The notes beneath the pieces were generated by a model, which was not told the origin of the DNA, searched no databases, and was given only the letters and a program-made list of their open reading frames with translations. A stretch of 64,000 nucleotides of DNA from Marinobacter confluentis (GTDB taxonomy: Bacteria > Pseudomonadota > Gammaproteobacteria > Pseudomonadales > Oleiphilaceae). The DNA lies in NCBI RefSeq assembly GCF_004785685.1, contig NZ_SRPF01000002.1:248001-312000 (forward strand). The letters are read 5' to 3'. The translations under genes were made by a program, and so were the position numbers. Position 1 is the first letter of the stretch; each line of letters begins with the position of its first letter. Shown here piece by piece: positions 8,764 to 17,019 of this stretch.

Positions 8764-9753
8764 TTAGTCTGAGCTTACGAACGACTCATAATAAAATTGA
8801 TTTGCGGCGAGGCCCGCCGATATGAATTGCGTCCGGGCATCATGAATCATGGCTTCTGAACCGCAAGCATAGACTACCGCGTCCCCTAGATCTAAATCGT
8901 TACTTAATGCCGCCTGCTGCACGTACCCTGTTAGCCCCTTCCATTCGGGCGAGCGAGACAGTACCGGAATATAATGGACTTGGAGGTCGGAGAACTCTGG
9001 TCTCCAATAGAGGTCCTGCTCCGTCCGTCCTCCCCAATAAAGATGAATACTGTTATAGGTATTGAGCCTAGGTGATGCTGATAGCTGTTCGAGAATCGCC
9101 TTCAGCGGCGCAATGCCCGTGCCAGTCGCCAAAAGGATTAGTGTTGAAGCCTTTGTTTTTCGTAGACAGAAAGTTCCGAGTGGGCCCTCGATGCGTAATA
9201 AATCGTTCGCCCTGGCCCTGTTAAACCAGTAGTCACTCATCTGTCCGGCTTCAACTTTTCGGATTTGTAACGTAACTGTTCCATCATCTCGGGGGGCGTT
9301 GGCAATGGAGTAGCTTCGCCGTATCCCATCTTCTCCGATTACGTTGACGTACTGGCCAGGTAAGTATTCCAGAAAACTACTAGGTGGCGTGCGCAGAGTC
9401 ACCGCAATTACATCATCCGCGAGCAAGTGAATCTGATTAATGCGACACGGTAAAATTTTTGCCTTTAGTCCGCCTAGACTCTCCAGACTCTCAATATCGA
9501 GTTGTACATCTGTTGTGGCGCTTCGACAGCAAGTGAGAATAAAGCCATTTAACATCTCATCCTCTGACAGAGAGGCTTCCGGCTTAATGGCCTTAGTCAA
9601 CCCTCGAGCAACCTTGGCTTTACAGACTCCACAGCGACCACTGCAACAACTATGCTCCAGCGCAACATCTTGGCTTCGGGCAGCTTCAAGAATTGATTGA
9701 TCTGATTCCGCCGCAAAACTGATTCTGTCTGAGAGTGTTACCGTATTTGCCAT
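8764..9753 (-). CDS. rfbI: CDP-6-deoxy-delta-3,4-glucoseen reductase (E3)
   Basis: This is the NAD(P)H-FAD-[2Fe-2S] reductase (RfbI/AscD/DdhD type) that passes electrons to RfbH. The 329-residue protein has an N-terminal plant-type ferredoxin domain with C36, C41, C44 and C75 (CCSGRCGVC, then LTC). It is followed by an FAD-binding domain with RSYSIAN and an NAD-binding domain with LATGTGIAPLKAIL and a late YACGSEAMI. It is the first gene of the leftward operon, and its long leader contains an ops-like element. All four enzymes leading to the CDP-4-keto-3,6-dideoxyhexose intermediate are therefore present. Confidence 0.93.
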   Translation of the reverse strand: MANTVTLSDRISFAAESDQSILEAARSQDVALEHSCCSGRCGVCKAKVARGLTKAIKPEASLSEDEMLNGFILTCCRSATTDVQLDIESLESLGGLKAKILPCRINQIHLLADDVIAVTLRTPPSSFLEYLPGQYVNVIGEDGIRRSYSIANAPRDDGTVTLQIRKVEAGQMSDYWFNRARANDLLRIEGPLGTFCLRKTKASTLILLATGTGIAPLKAILEQLSASPRLNTYNSIHLYWGGRTEQDLYWRPEFSDLQVHYIPVLSRSPEWKGLTGYVQQAALSNDLDLGDAVVYACGSEAMIHDARTQFISAGLAANQFYYESFVSSD

Positions 9754-9837
9754 ATTGGATATTGTTACCCCGAACTGCTCTGATTTGCAGCCTCATTCAG
9801 CGTAAGGTTCGCTCTCAACGCACTATTGCGCAAGTTA

Positions 9838-9849
9838 CCTGCTACCGCC
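9838..9849 (-). promoter_or_regulatory. ops/JUMPstart-like element in the leader of the rfb operon
   Basis: On the minus strand the sequence reads GGCGGTAGCAGG, preceded by two further G residues, about 85 nt upstream of the rfbI start. The ops core of JUMPstart sequences is GGCGGTAGCGTG or GGCGGTAGCATG, so the first nine bases match exactly and one of the last three differs. Ops elements recruit the antiterminator RfaH to long polysaccharide operons, and the location inside the untranslated leader of such an operon is the expected one. The change near the 3' end could weaken the signal. Confidence 0.6.
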
Positions 9850-10043
9850 CCACTTCCAAACGAAGTATCCTGCCTCACCAATCAGACGAAACCCTAACAC
9901 GAAAACAGTCTGGCCCCACTAAAAATGGATCAGCGGACCGTGAACAACGAACGAACCGAGAAACTAAGACGTATCCGATTCGACTTTTCTTTAGTACGAT
10001 AAAGTCTGAACGATGATATCTGGCTCCGAGCCTATCTAGTTTG

Positions 10044-10064
10044 ATCACAACACGTACTTGTGAT
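10044..10064. promoter_or_regulatory. Inverted repeat just upstream of a glycosyltransferase gene
   Basis: ATCACAA and TTGTGAT form perfect 7-bp arms around a 7-nt loop, followed on the plus strand by four T residues, ending 17 bp before the ATG at 10082. It could be a regulator operator or an attenuator-like hairpin. The AGGA ribosome-binding site follows it, so the hairpin does not mask that site. Confidence 0.45.
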
Positions 10065-10081
10065 TTTTACGCAGGACATCC

Positions 10082-10978
10082 ATGCACCATCGAACAAAAA
10101 GCAGCCTGCCTTTCGTATCGGTAATTATTCCAACGTTTGAAGATTGGGACCGGCTCGAAGTATGCTTGGGGGCATTATCTTTACAAACCTACCCTCAATC
10201 ATGCTTTGAGGTACTTGTAGTCAACAATGCTCCTGATGAACGAATCCCTACTTTTCCTATATGGCAAAACGTCCGAATCCTTCACGAAACCCGCCCTGGT
10301 TCCTATGCTGCAAGAAATAAGGGGCTTGCGCTAGCCAAAGGACAAATATTTGCTTTCACTGACTCCGACTGCAATCCCAAAAGCGAATGGATCGAATCAG
10401 CCGTGGAAGTTCTGATTGGCCGCCCAGACGTTGACTTTGTAGGCGGGAAAATTGATCTTTATTCCATAGCCGACCAGCCGAACTGCTGTGAAATTTACGA
10501 AAAAGCATTTGCTTTTCCCCAGCATGAAATTCTTGAAGGTCGACCATACTCAGTTACCGCAAACATGTTCGCGCGAAAAACTGCTTTTGACAAAGTTGGT
10601 CCTTTCAAGGGAGAGGCTTATTCTGGAGAGGATGTCAGATGGGGAGAGCGAGCCGTTGAATCTGGTCTAACAATTTGTTATTCGGAACACACAGTTGTCA
10701 GTCACCCGGCAAGAAATACACTACGAGAAATATTGAGAAAAAAGGCGCGAACTGCAGGCGGGCTATATGCGTCGATTCCAAATAAATTACAAATCCCAAT
10801 GATAGTAATTTCCGGTTTTTTGCCTCCCCTACATAGGTATTTAAAGATTTCATCGAATCGAAATCTTACACTCAAAGAAAAATTAATCGCTTTATCTTTA
10901 GAATATTTTTTCAGAATTTTTCGGTCAACGATTTTTTTATTTTTTATTTTAAAAATTAAGAATCCAGAAATTCGCTAA
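10082..10978 (+). CDS. Family 2 glycosyltransferase
   Basis: This 298-residue GT2 protein has SVIIPTFE at residues 13-20, a VVNNAPD stretch near 46-52, GSYAARNKGL near 73-82 and a TDSDC acidic motif at 93-97 that would bind the divalent metal and nucleotide sugar. A later SGEDVRWGERA resembles the ED-x-x-W catalytic-base motif of processive and cellulose-synthase-like GT2 enzymes. The C-terminal 60 residues are basic and hydrophobic and may touch the membrane. A good AGGA ribosome-binding site precedes the ATG. It is the first gene of a short rightward unit; its sugar specificity is unknown. Confidence 0.85.
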   Translation: MHHRTKSSLPFVSVIIPTFEDWDRLEVCLGALSLQTYPQSCFEVLVVNNAPDERIPTFPIWQNVRILHETRPGSYAARNKGLALAKGQIFAFTDSDCNPKSEWIESAVEVLIGRPDVDFVGGKIDLYSIADQPNCCEIYEKAFAFPQHEILEGRPYSVTANMFARKTAFDKVGPFKGEAYSGEDVRWGERAVESGLTICYSEHTVVSHPARNTLREILRKKARTAGGLYASIPNKLQIPMIVISGFLPPLHRYLKISSNRNLTLKEKLIALSLEYFFRIFRSTIFLFFILKIKNPEIR

Positions 10979-11041
10979 ATATTTTAAATAAATCTGGAGA
11001 TAAATTCCTCCGATATTATTTTACGCTTCGACTTTGGATCT

Positions 11042-12166
11042 TTGAAAATGAATCGAAATTATAAAGATATTAAATTAATTTTCCATCACCCTCGACCGAT
11101 TAAGGAAAATGGAACTTCGGGCAGTGAAGTTCGTCCTTATAAAATGCTGAAAGCTTTTAAAAACCTTGGCGCCTCCGTTGTAGAGGTTACCGGTACGATT
11201 AATGAACGAAAATCGAAAATGAAACAAGTTAGAAAAAGGCTAGATGAAGGTGAAATTTTTGACTTTGTTTATGCGGAGAATCTTACAATCCCCTATGCCA
11301 TGTCGGAATCGCATCGCCTGCCGTTGAACCCTTTCATAGATCATAAGTTTCTCGACTTCTGCAGCTCCAAGGGCATACCAGTGGCGCTTTTCAATCGGGA
11401 TGTTTATTGGCGAGATTCTTCCTATCGAGAAATGCTCCCTTGGTGGGGGAGAGCCATCACTGTTCCGTTGTACTGGTTTGACTGGTTATATCATACCAGG
11501 TACCTTAGCACGCTCTATCTCCCTTCTGAGGCGATGGCTAGGGTGTTACCTTATATTGAAAAATTCAAGAAATTAAGGTACTTACCACCAGGTACTGAAA
11601 TTTTCGATGATTCGCCCGAAACAAAAAATGCAAAAACATTTCGCGTTTTCTACGTAGGCGGGATTAAACCACCAACGTATAACCTTAGACCTTTATTTAA
11701 AGCGATTGGGCAAGCAAAAAGCAATATTACTCTCACTGTTTGTTGCCGAGAAAAAGAATGGGAAGAAGTGAAATCCCACTATCTACCTTACGTTACAGAC
11801 TCTATTAAAATTTTGCATCGTTCAGGGAGTGAAATTCCGTCACTTTACAACCAGAGCGACCTTTTTTCTATTGTTCGAAGTGACGGAAGTTATCTCGAGA
11901 GATCAGTGCCCATCAAAGTTTACGAATCAATTGGGTTCGCACTACCAATATTATGTTCGCCTGGTGGAGAAACTGCACGGATTGTTGGCGAGGAAAACTT
12001 AGGGTGGGTTGAGAGCGAGGAAAAAATCGCTCATTTTCTCGAGAAACTTTCTAAAAATCCTGCAATGCTCGAAGAGAAGCGGAAACATCTAAAGACAATA
12101 CGACGAAAACACACTTGGGAAGCGAGAGCTATCCAAGTGTGCGAGGAGATGCTAGTTAAAAATTGA
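11042..12166 (+). CDS. GT4/GT1-type glycosyltransferase
   Basis: This protein of up to 374 residues resembles GT-B glycosyltransferases. The N-terminal part includes HHPRPIKENGTSGSEVRP. A central hinge region includes YLPPGTE and a FYVGGIKPPTYNLRPL stretch. The C-terminal domain has SDLFSIVRSDGSYLERSVPIKVYESIGFALPILCSPGGE, where the E of the KVYES segment is in the position expected for nucleotide-sugar binding. The reading frame begins at TTG 11042, but an ATG two codons later (11048) is equally plausible. The gene ends 10 bp from the convergent epimerase gene. Donor and acceptor are unknown. Confidence 0.8.
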   Translation: MKMNRNYKDIKLIFHHPRPIKENGTSGSEVRPYKMLKAFKNLGASVVEVTGTINERKSKMKQVRKRLDEGEIFDFVYAENLTIPYAMSESHRLPLNPFIDHKFLDFCSSKGIPVALFNRDVYWRDSSYREMLPWWGRAITVPLYWFDWLYHTRYLSTLYLPSEAMARVLPYIEKFKKLRYLPPGTEIFDDSPETKNAKTFRVFYVGGIKPPTYNLRPLFKAIGQAKSNITLTVCCREKEWEEVKSHYLPYVTDSIKILHRSGSEIPSLYNQSDLFSIVRSDGSYLERSVPIKVYESIGFALPILCSPGGETARIVGEENLGWVESEEKIAHFLEKLSKNPAMLEEKRKHLKTIRRKHTWEARAIQVCEEMLVKN

Positions 12167-12176
12167 AAAATTAGGA

Positions 12177-13250
12177 CTAATAAAAAGATTCTAAATGGTC
12201 AACAATTATATCTGACGGCGATTGAGCTCCGAATATGCTTTCTTTTCTATATTTTGAAAGGTTTTGAAAAAACTCTGAAATAACTTGGCTATCATAATTT
12301 GAAATCACGACGTTTCGTCCAACCCCTTCAGCTCGTTCAGTTGCCCTTCTCATTACGAGGCACGGAAGCCCAAGATAGCTGCTCTCTTCTTGATTGCTTC
12401 CCCCGTCGGTTAACAAAAATTTCGCGTTGGCCAACAAACCTGAAAAGTCAAAATATCCCATCCTTTTTCTCAACTCAATATTAGGCTGAGCTTCCAATTC
12501 GCTGTATAGCGACAAGTCCCGAAGCCGCTTCTCCGTAGGAGGGTGCATCATGAACATAACCCGATATTCTTTAGAAATATCGATTATTTTTTCTACGATC
12601 CAGCCAAGTCGCTCAGTATTGAATATGTTCTCGTAGCGGTGCAATGAAACAATTCCAAACTCAGGTAAACTGAAACGCACTGAGGCCTTAACCGCAAGTC
12701 TCGTTGCATCCAGCATTGTGTTGCCCTGAGTATTGGTCGTTATTTTCTTCAAATTTGATACATTCGCGACAGCCGATTCGTCGGGGCAGTAAAGAATACT
12801 GGCTAGCCTAAAGGTTGCGAGCCTGATCAGTTCTTCCGGAAATGGATGCCATATATTAAATGATCGCAACCCACTCTCGATATGAGCACACTGAAAACCC
12901 ATCCGTCTGGCCGCCAACGCGCCTGCCAGTGTCGATAGTGTATCTCCATGGACAAGCACGACATCGCTCGCCCCTTTTGGACGACCAGCCCAGCAGGGTG
13001 AGTTTTTTCCTGTTTGTGTTAAGCAAAGATATAACCACTTTGGAACCTGAGACTTCGATTTTATGTCCGGCCCATTCGTAACGTAATGATCCGGGGGCTT
13101 AATTTGGAAATCAGAAATAATGTCAGATATGGTCTCCTGATGTTGCCCGGAATGTACGAAATTATACGATATGCCACGATCCGCGAGGATCTTCATTATA
13201 GGCGCCATTTTTATTAATTGCGCTTTGGTGCCTAGAAAAATATGAATCAT
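12177..13250 (-). CDS. UDP-N-acetylglucosamine 2-epimerase family protein (WecB-like)
   Basis: This family interconverts UDP-GlcNAc and UDP-ManNAc, or hydrolyses UDP-GlcNAc in NeuC types. The 357-residue protein has VHSGQHQE, VLVHGDTLST, HIESGLRSF, PEELIR, VSLHRYEN and TDGGSNQEE, which match catalytic and substrate-binding segments. The N-terminal motif reads GTKAQ where most members have GTRPE, and TDSGG is TDGGS, so this is a divergent branch. The ATG at 13250 fits the family N-terminus. It is the last gene of the leftward pilin-2, GT-C, GT2 set (13 bp after the GT2). Whether it feeds pilin glycosylation or the O-antigen is inference. Confidence 0.8.
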   Translation of the reverse strand: MIHIFLGTKAQLIKMAPIMKILADRGISYNFVHSGQHQETISDIISDFQIKPPDHYVTNGPDIKSKSQVPKWLYLCLTQTGKNSPCWAGRPKGASDVVLVHGDTLSTLAGALAARRMGFQCAHIESGLRSFNIWHPFPEELIRLATFRLASILYCPDESAVANVSNLKKITTNTQGNTMLDATRLAVKASVRFSLPEFGIVSLHRYENIFNTERLGWIVEKIIDISKEYRVMFMMHPPTEKRLRDLSLYSELEAQPNIELRKRMGYFDFSGLLANAKFLLTDGGSNQEESSYLGLPCLVMRRATERAEGVGRNVVISNYDSQVISEFFQNLSKYRKESIFGAQSPSDIIVDHLESFY

Positions 13251-13263
13251 ATTGGCGCCTGTT

Positions 13264-14139
13264 TTATTTTTCGCCTTTATCGGAATCTTTATCAGAGCTA
13301 ATGTAAAGAAGTGATGTGATCTGCTCTGATACCAACCCGACAAGAAAAATCATCAAAGAAGTTGTAAGAAGAAGTGCACTCATATTTGTAAAACGGTTCT
13401 CTGTGATAAAGGTGTATCCATAATATCCAGCGCCAAGAAAGAAAAAAGCGAAAGCGAGAGGTACGAATAGCTTTAGAGGCGAGTAAAGCGTACCTATTTT
13501 GAAGATGATGAGCAGAAACCGAACGCCATCTCGTATCGGTTTTATATGGCTTTTGCCCTCCCGCTGGGCCGTATGAATGGGTTCATAAGCGACAGAATAT
13601 CCTGCTCTGAAAAAAGCCATAGTTGATGTGGTAGGATAAGAAAATCCATTAGGCAAAAGACTCAGGAACTGAAGAAACATTTCCCTTTTCACAACTCTGA
13701 AACCAGACGTGAGGTCTTCAACTTTCTGGCCAGTCATATAACTGGCCAGCCGATTGTATAACGAGTTCGCTAGGCCTCTCCCAACGCTCGCCTGCGATCC
13801 TGCCTGGCGTGCTCCCACAACCATATCGTAGCCTTGGCCGAGTCGCTCCAGGAGCCTGGCGACATCCTCTGGAGAATGCTGTCCGTCCGCATCCATAAAA
13901 ACAATGGTATCTCCCGCGGCTGATCTCGCGCCACTTTTAATGGCTGCACCGTTTCCTTTTGAATAAGGATGGCGCACGACTTTTGCTCCGAGTTCTGATG
14001 CAATATCACCAGTGCCATCGGTTGAGCCGTCGTCGACTATAATGATCTCATCCAGGGCATCCAGTGCCTGTAAGCCTTTTATTAACGCAGGGATTGAGCC
14101 CGACTCGTTTTTAGCGGGTATGACAACAGATACGCCCAT
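13264..14139 (-). CDS. DPM1/GtrB-like polyprenyl-phosphate glycosyltransferase
   Basis: This 291-residue GT2 protein has SVVIPAKNE (4-12), IVDDGSTDGTG (34-44) and FMDADGQHSPEDV (81-93). A VEDLTSGFRVVKR segment follows, typical of dolichol-phosphate-mannose-synthase-like enzymes. Two hydrophobic helices follow near 210-235 and 245-275, as in membrane-anchored DPM1/GtrB/ArnC types. Such enzymes load a sugar on undecaprenyl phosphate at the cytoplasmic face to supply membrane GT-C transferases. The gene lies 51 bp after a GT-C gene and 13 bp before the epimerase, so a donor-making role for that GT-C enzyme is likely. The sugar is unknown. Confidence 0.85.
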   Translation of the reverse strand: MGVSVVIPAKNESGSIPALIKGLQALDALDEIIIVDDGSTDGTGDIASELGAKVVRHPYSKGNGAAIKSGARSAAGDTIVFMDADGQHSPEDVARLLERLGQGYDMVVGARQAGSQASVGRGLANSLYNRLASYMTGQKVEDLTSGFRVVKREMFLQFLSLLPNGFSYPTTSTMAFFRAGYSVAYEPIHTAQREGKSHIKPIRDGVRFLLIIFKIGTLYSPLKLFVPLAFAFFFLGAGYYGYTFITENRFTNMSALLLTTSLMIFLVGLVSEQITSLLYISSDKDSDKGEK

Positions 14140-14190
14140 CAGGTCATTTAGCCTCTGTAAGTTCTAATGCATTTGAGCTTGCTGACTAGC

Positions 14191-16200
14191 TCAGTCTTCA
14201 CCTGCTGGTCCAGCGCTTGCAATATCCTGCTCAACAACATCGATGAAGTGCTTCACATCCTTCAACTGAGGGGACTCAACCGCTGCCCTGCCTGTCACCT
14301 CTCCAGATTCCAATCGCTTCTCTACGAACTTGGCGTCTTCCAGTGCCTGCTGGTAAAGGCCTGCACTGGCCTTATACGAAGCAATATTCATCCGCATATG
14401 AAGAGATGAGCGGGACTCAAGGGCTTCATTCAATAGCTCGAGGGCTCGCTGTTGCTCCCCAGCCCTTAAGAGCACGAGACCATGATAGTAATGTAAATGC
14501 GCGTACGCCAAATTTCTTCTAGATGTATAGTCGGAACTCTCGAGTAAGGCCCCGGTAATGTCCCGAGCATCAGCCTGATTCACTCCTTTACAGTTCGGAT
14601 CGCCAGATCGGGTCAAAAGACTGCTTAGAAGGTTAAAATCGGTATGCCTGTAGGGCCCTGTGCGAGCAAGTGCTTTCACGCTGTCTAGGTCGTTATTTTT
14701 TACACCACCTGTCACACATTGCACCAGAACCTGAGTGAGCCTAAGCCTGAAATTGTCTGGGATGCGTTCAGAGGCCTGATTCAGAAGTTCTCTTGAGTCA
14801 GCGGGTCGGCCATAAGAAAAAAGCATTTGCGCTGCTTCAGTCTGAGATCTGACCGAAGTCGGATGTTTCGTCGCCCAGACCATAGTCAGATGCTGATAGT
14901 TACCCCACAGACTTGCGGCAAAATATGTCAGGCTGGCCAGAACCAGCACCGTCACAATACTGGCGGAGACCTTCAGGGCTGGCCGCAAGTTATTTGCTGT
15001 CCAGGCTATGACAGGCAGTAAGATAAATACGCTTCCCAAGTACACACGGTGGTCAAATTTCATCTCAAGTCCAATTGTAGTGGACTCGATGGCAAGAGAC
15101 GCGAAATAGAACAAGATCACGAATGACAGAACCGGCCATTCGCTACGCTTCCACAGCGCCATTAGAATCAATCCGACAACCATTACTAGAGCGGGCAACG
15201 TGATTACAGGAGATAGAATACTTTTGCTGACGGTAATGTCATCGTAGAAGATCTGACCGCCTGATACCGAAGGTGAGAGCCAACTGAGCAGATAGGACAG
15301 CGTAACGCGAAATTGGGTGAGGAGTCGCTGATAAGGTGAAAAATCACGGGTAGCATAATCCTGAAACCAGCCCGCTGAGAACGGCCCTTTTAGGAGCATG
15401 TAGGCAAGGACTAATGATGGTACGACAAATGCTAGCCACTTCCATGCTCTATTCAACGGCGGGAAGCTAGCGTTTGATTTTATAACGGTCGCTTCCAGAC
15501 AGAGTATGAGAACCGGTAGAACAGCCCCGTTTTCTTTAGAGAAAGTCGCCAGAATTGTAAAAATACCAATGGAAAGTGTCATACCGGCGTATGCTGCCAT
15601 TGGCTTCCCAGGAAGCATCTTCCTGAAGTAAAGATAACTAATCATCCCTAGTAGACAAAACATGGCGGACAACATGGCCATGCGCTGGACAACGTACATT
15701 GTTGTTGAGATCAGATACGGATGAAGCAACCAAAGGCTGGCTACGATAAAAGCGAGCCAGAGAGACCTCTTTAGCGCAAACCTCCCAAAAACTTGAAGGA
15801 TCTGAAACGCCAGCACAAAAACCAGTGTTCCATTGAACAAGTGAAACAAAAGGTTCGTGTGCTTGAATCCGGCCGATGGTGCGGGCCAATTTGTAGCATC
15901 TAAAAGAAAGGTCAGCAGGGAAATCGGTCTGCCAGTAGGTCCGGAAAAACCACCAAAAACGAAGGACTTGAATGTCTCCCAGTCAGTAACTCCACCGTAG
16001 AGCCCAAGGGACTTAAGATTTCCGTAATCGTCAAAAAGGAACGGTCCACTCAGCGCTGGTGAGTAAACAAAATACCCGAGCACAAGAATGACAACCCAGC
16101 AGAAAGCGATTAACAATAATTGAGAGCCAATTGATTGCAGCTTTTCATCGAACACAAAGAGTTCTCTTGGCTTAAAGTTACATGAAGTATGGATTTCCAC
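14191..16200 (-). CDS. TMTC-like membrane GT-C glycosyltransferase with C-terminal TPRs
   Basis: This 669-residue protein has an N-terminal membrane helix (about 27-48), then a periplasmic loop with FDDYGN (56-61), GRPIS (90-94) and KHTNLLFHLFN (113-123). About ten further hydrophobic segments extend to residue 435, and a soluble C-terminal half (about 455-660) looks like tetratricopeptide repeats. The acidic pair in the first loop plus RP and H/N motifs resemble TMTC/DUF1736 O-mannosyltransferases and other GT-C enzymes that use polyprenyl-phosphate sugars. It starts 6 bp after a pilin stop codon, like the pilin glycosyltransferases tfpO/tfpW of Pseudomonas. I infer a pilin O-glycosyltransferase. 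Confidence 0.7.
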   Translation of the reverse strand: MEIHTSCNFKPRELFVFDEKLQSIGSQLLLIAFCWVVILVLGYFVYSPALSGPFLFDDYGNLKSLGLYGGVTDWETFKSFVFGGFSGPTGRPISLLTFLLDATNWPAPSAGFKHTNLLFHLFNGTLVFVLAFQILQVFGRFALKRSLWLAFIVASLWLLHPYLISTTMYVVQRMAMLSAMFCLLGMISYLYFRKMLPGKPMAAYAGMTLSIGIFTILATFSKENGAVLPVLILCLEATVIKSNASFPPLNRAWKWLAFVVPSLVLAYMLLKGPFSAGWFQDYATRDFSPYQRLLTQFRVTLSYLLSWLSPSVSGGQIFYDDITVSKSILSPVITLPALVMVVGLILMALWKRSEWPVLSFVILFYFASLAIESTTIGLEMKFDHRVYLGSVFILLPVIAWTANNLRPALKVSASIVTVLVLASLTYFAASLWGNYQHLTMVWATKHPTSVRSQTEAAQMLFSYGRPADSRELLNQASERIPDNFRLRLTQVLVQCVTGGVKNNDLDSVKALARTGPYRHTDFNLLSSLLTRSGDPNCKGVNQADARDITGALLESSDYTSRRNLAYAHLHYYHGLVLLRAGEQQRALELLNEALESRSSLHMRMNIASYKASAGLYQQALEDAKFVEKRLESGEVTGRAAVESPQLKDVKHFIDVVEQDIASAGPAGED

Positions 16201-16206
16201 AGGTTT

Positions 16207-16641
16207 TCAGCGGCAATTTGACGGCAAATACTCGAGATCCAATGAGGAAGACCGGCAAACCCATTGGATACTTCCGGCAGAGGTTACGGCAGACACTTCA
16301 AGAATATCGCCAGAGATTTTCTGATTAACGTCTTTTCCATAGGTAACCTGAATAACACCAAAACCACCGGCCGCCCCTCCGTCTACAGAAGAAACATATC
16401 GCCCAACCAGCGCATTGGCTAAAGGGAGTCCAACAGAAGCATTTGTAGAGGGAAAGTTACCTCGCTGGTCGTAAAACTCAGCGATGGCCGTTTTAGAACC
16501 TGAAGCAAGGCTTAAACCTTCAGAAACCTGAGCTCGGATGGTAAACTCCTCATAAACTGGCACCGCAATTACTGTCATTACGCCGATTATCGCAACAACA
16601 ATCATCAATTCGATTAGCGTAAATCCTTCAAATTTTCCCAA
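16207..16641 (-). CDS. Type IV pilin, second copy
   Basis: This type IVa pilin has the class III leader and N-terminal helix: cleavage after glycine in GKFEG, then [14 protein letters not shown] with phenylalanine +1 and glutamate +5. A C-terminal disulfide loop lies between the two cysteines of CRSSSLDLEYLPSNC. I prefer the TTG at 16641 because a strong GGAGAGG lies 5 bases upstream and it gives a normal 6-residue leader (144 residues total). The ATG at 16683 would give a 20-residue leader. PilD would process it. It is closely similar to the upstream pilin but carries three serines in the disulfide loop, and a GT-C gene follows after 6 bp. Confidence 0.88.
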   Translation of the reverse strand: MGKFEGFTLIELMIVVAIIGVMTVIAVPVYEEFTIRAQVSEGLSLASGSKTAIAEFYDQRGNFPSTNASVGLPLANALVGRYVSSVDGGAAGGFGVIQVTYGKDVNQKISGDILEVSAVTSAGSIQWVCRSSSLDLEYLPSNCR

Positions 16642-17019
16642 GACACCTCTCCAATCACGGACAACCCAATAATTTTGACGCATAAGTTATGCCACAATTA
16701 TAGTCATTAAATTCAGTCGTCTGGATCTACAACGAACAGAAATTTGCAAATCCGGTCAGCGAAAGGGTCACATTTTGTCGACAAGCGTCAGTATTGGTCA
16801 TGGCAGTCAAACAGAATATAACAAAGCTCGCCACTGGAAGTTTTGTAAAAACTCAATTTACAAAGCCTCTTGAAATGCCAATCACTATGCCCTGGATGTT
16901 GCCTGGGGCGTTTTTGCGTGTAATCAATAACTTTTCTGGAAATTCTTGCCAGTACGCTGGTTGCTCATGGCCCGATTCAAGGCACTGCTAAATCTTACTC
17001 GGGCGATGGAAAATTTCGG
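16642..17019. other. Pilin-2 upstream region, no recognised gene
   Basis: This stretch separates pilin 2 from a transposase remnant. I see the strong ribosome-binding site of pilin 2 (GGAGAGG at 16647-16653, minus strand) but no clear sigma-54 or sigma-70 promoter. It may hold the decayed left part of the insertion sequence; I could not recognise transposase residues below about 17020. Confidence 0.4.

Larger units (their letters stand above)
9754..10081. other. Divergent intergenic region between two polysaccharide operons
   Basis: These 328 bp separate leftward rfbI from a rightward glycosyltransferase. No open frame here looks like a gene. Two structures stand out: an ops-like element on the minus strand and a 7-bp inverted repeat next to the plus-strand gene, each listed separately. 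I could not assign convincing -35/-10 pairs for either direction. Confidence 0.6.

Noticed and set aside
16684..16800. Sigma-54 promoter for the second pilin
   Set aside because: A TTTGCAAA stretch resembles a -12 element, but the required GG at -24 is not in register.
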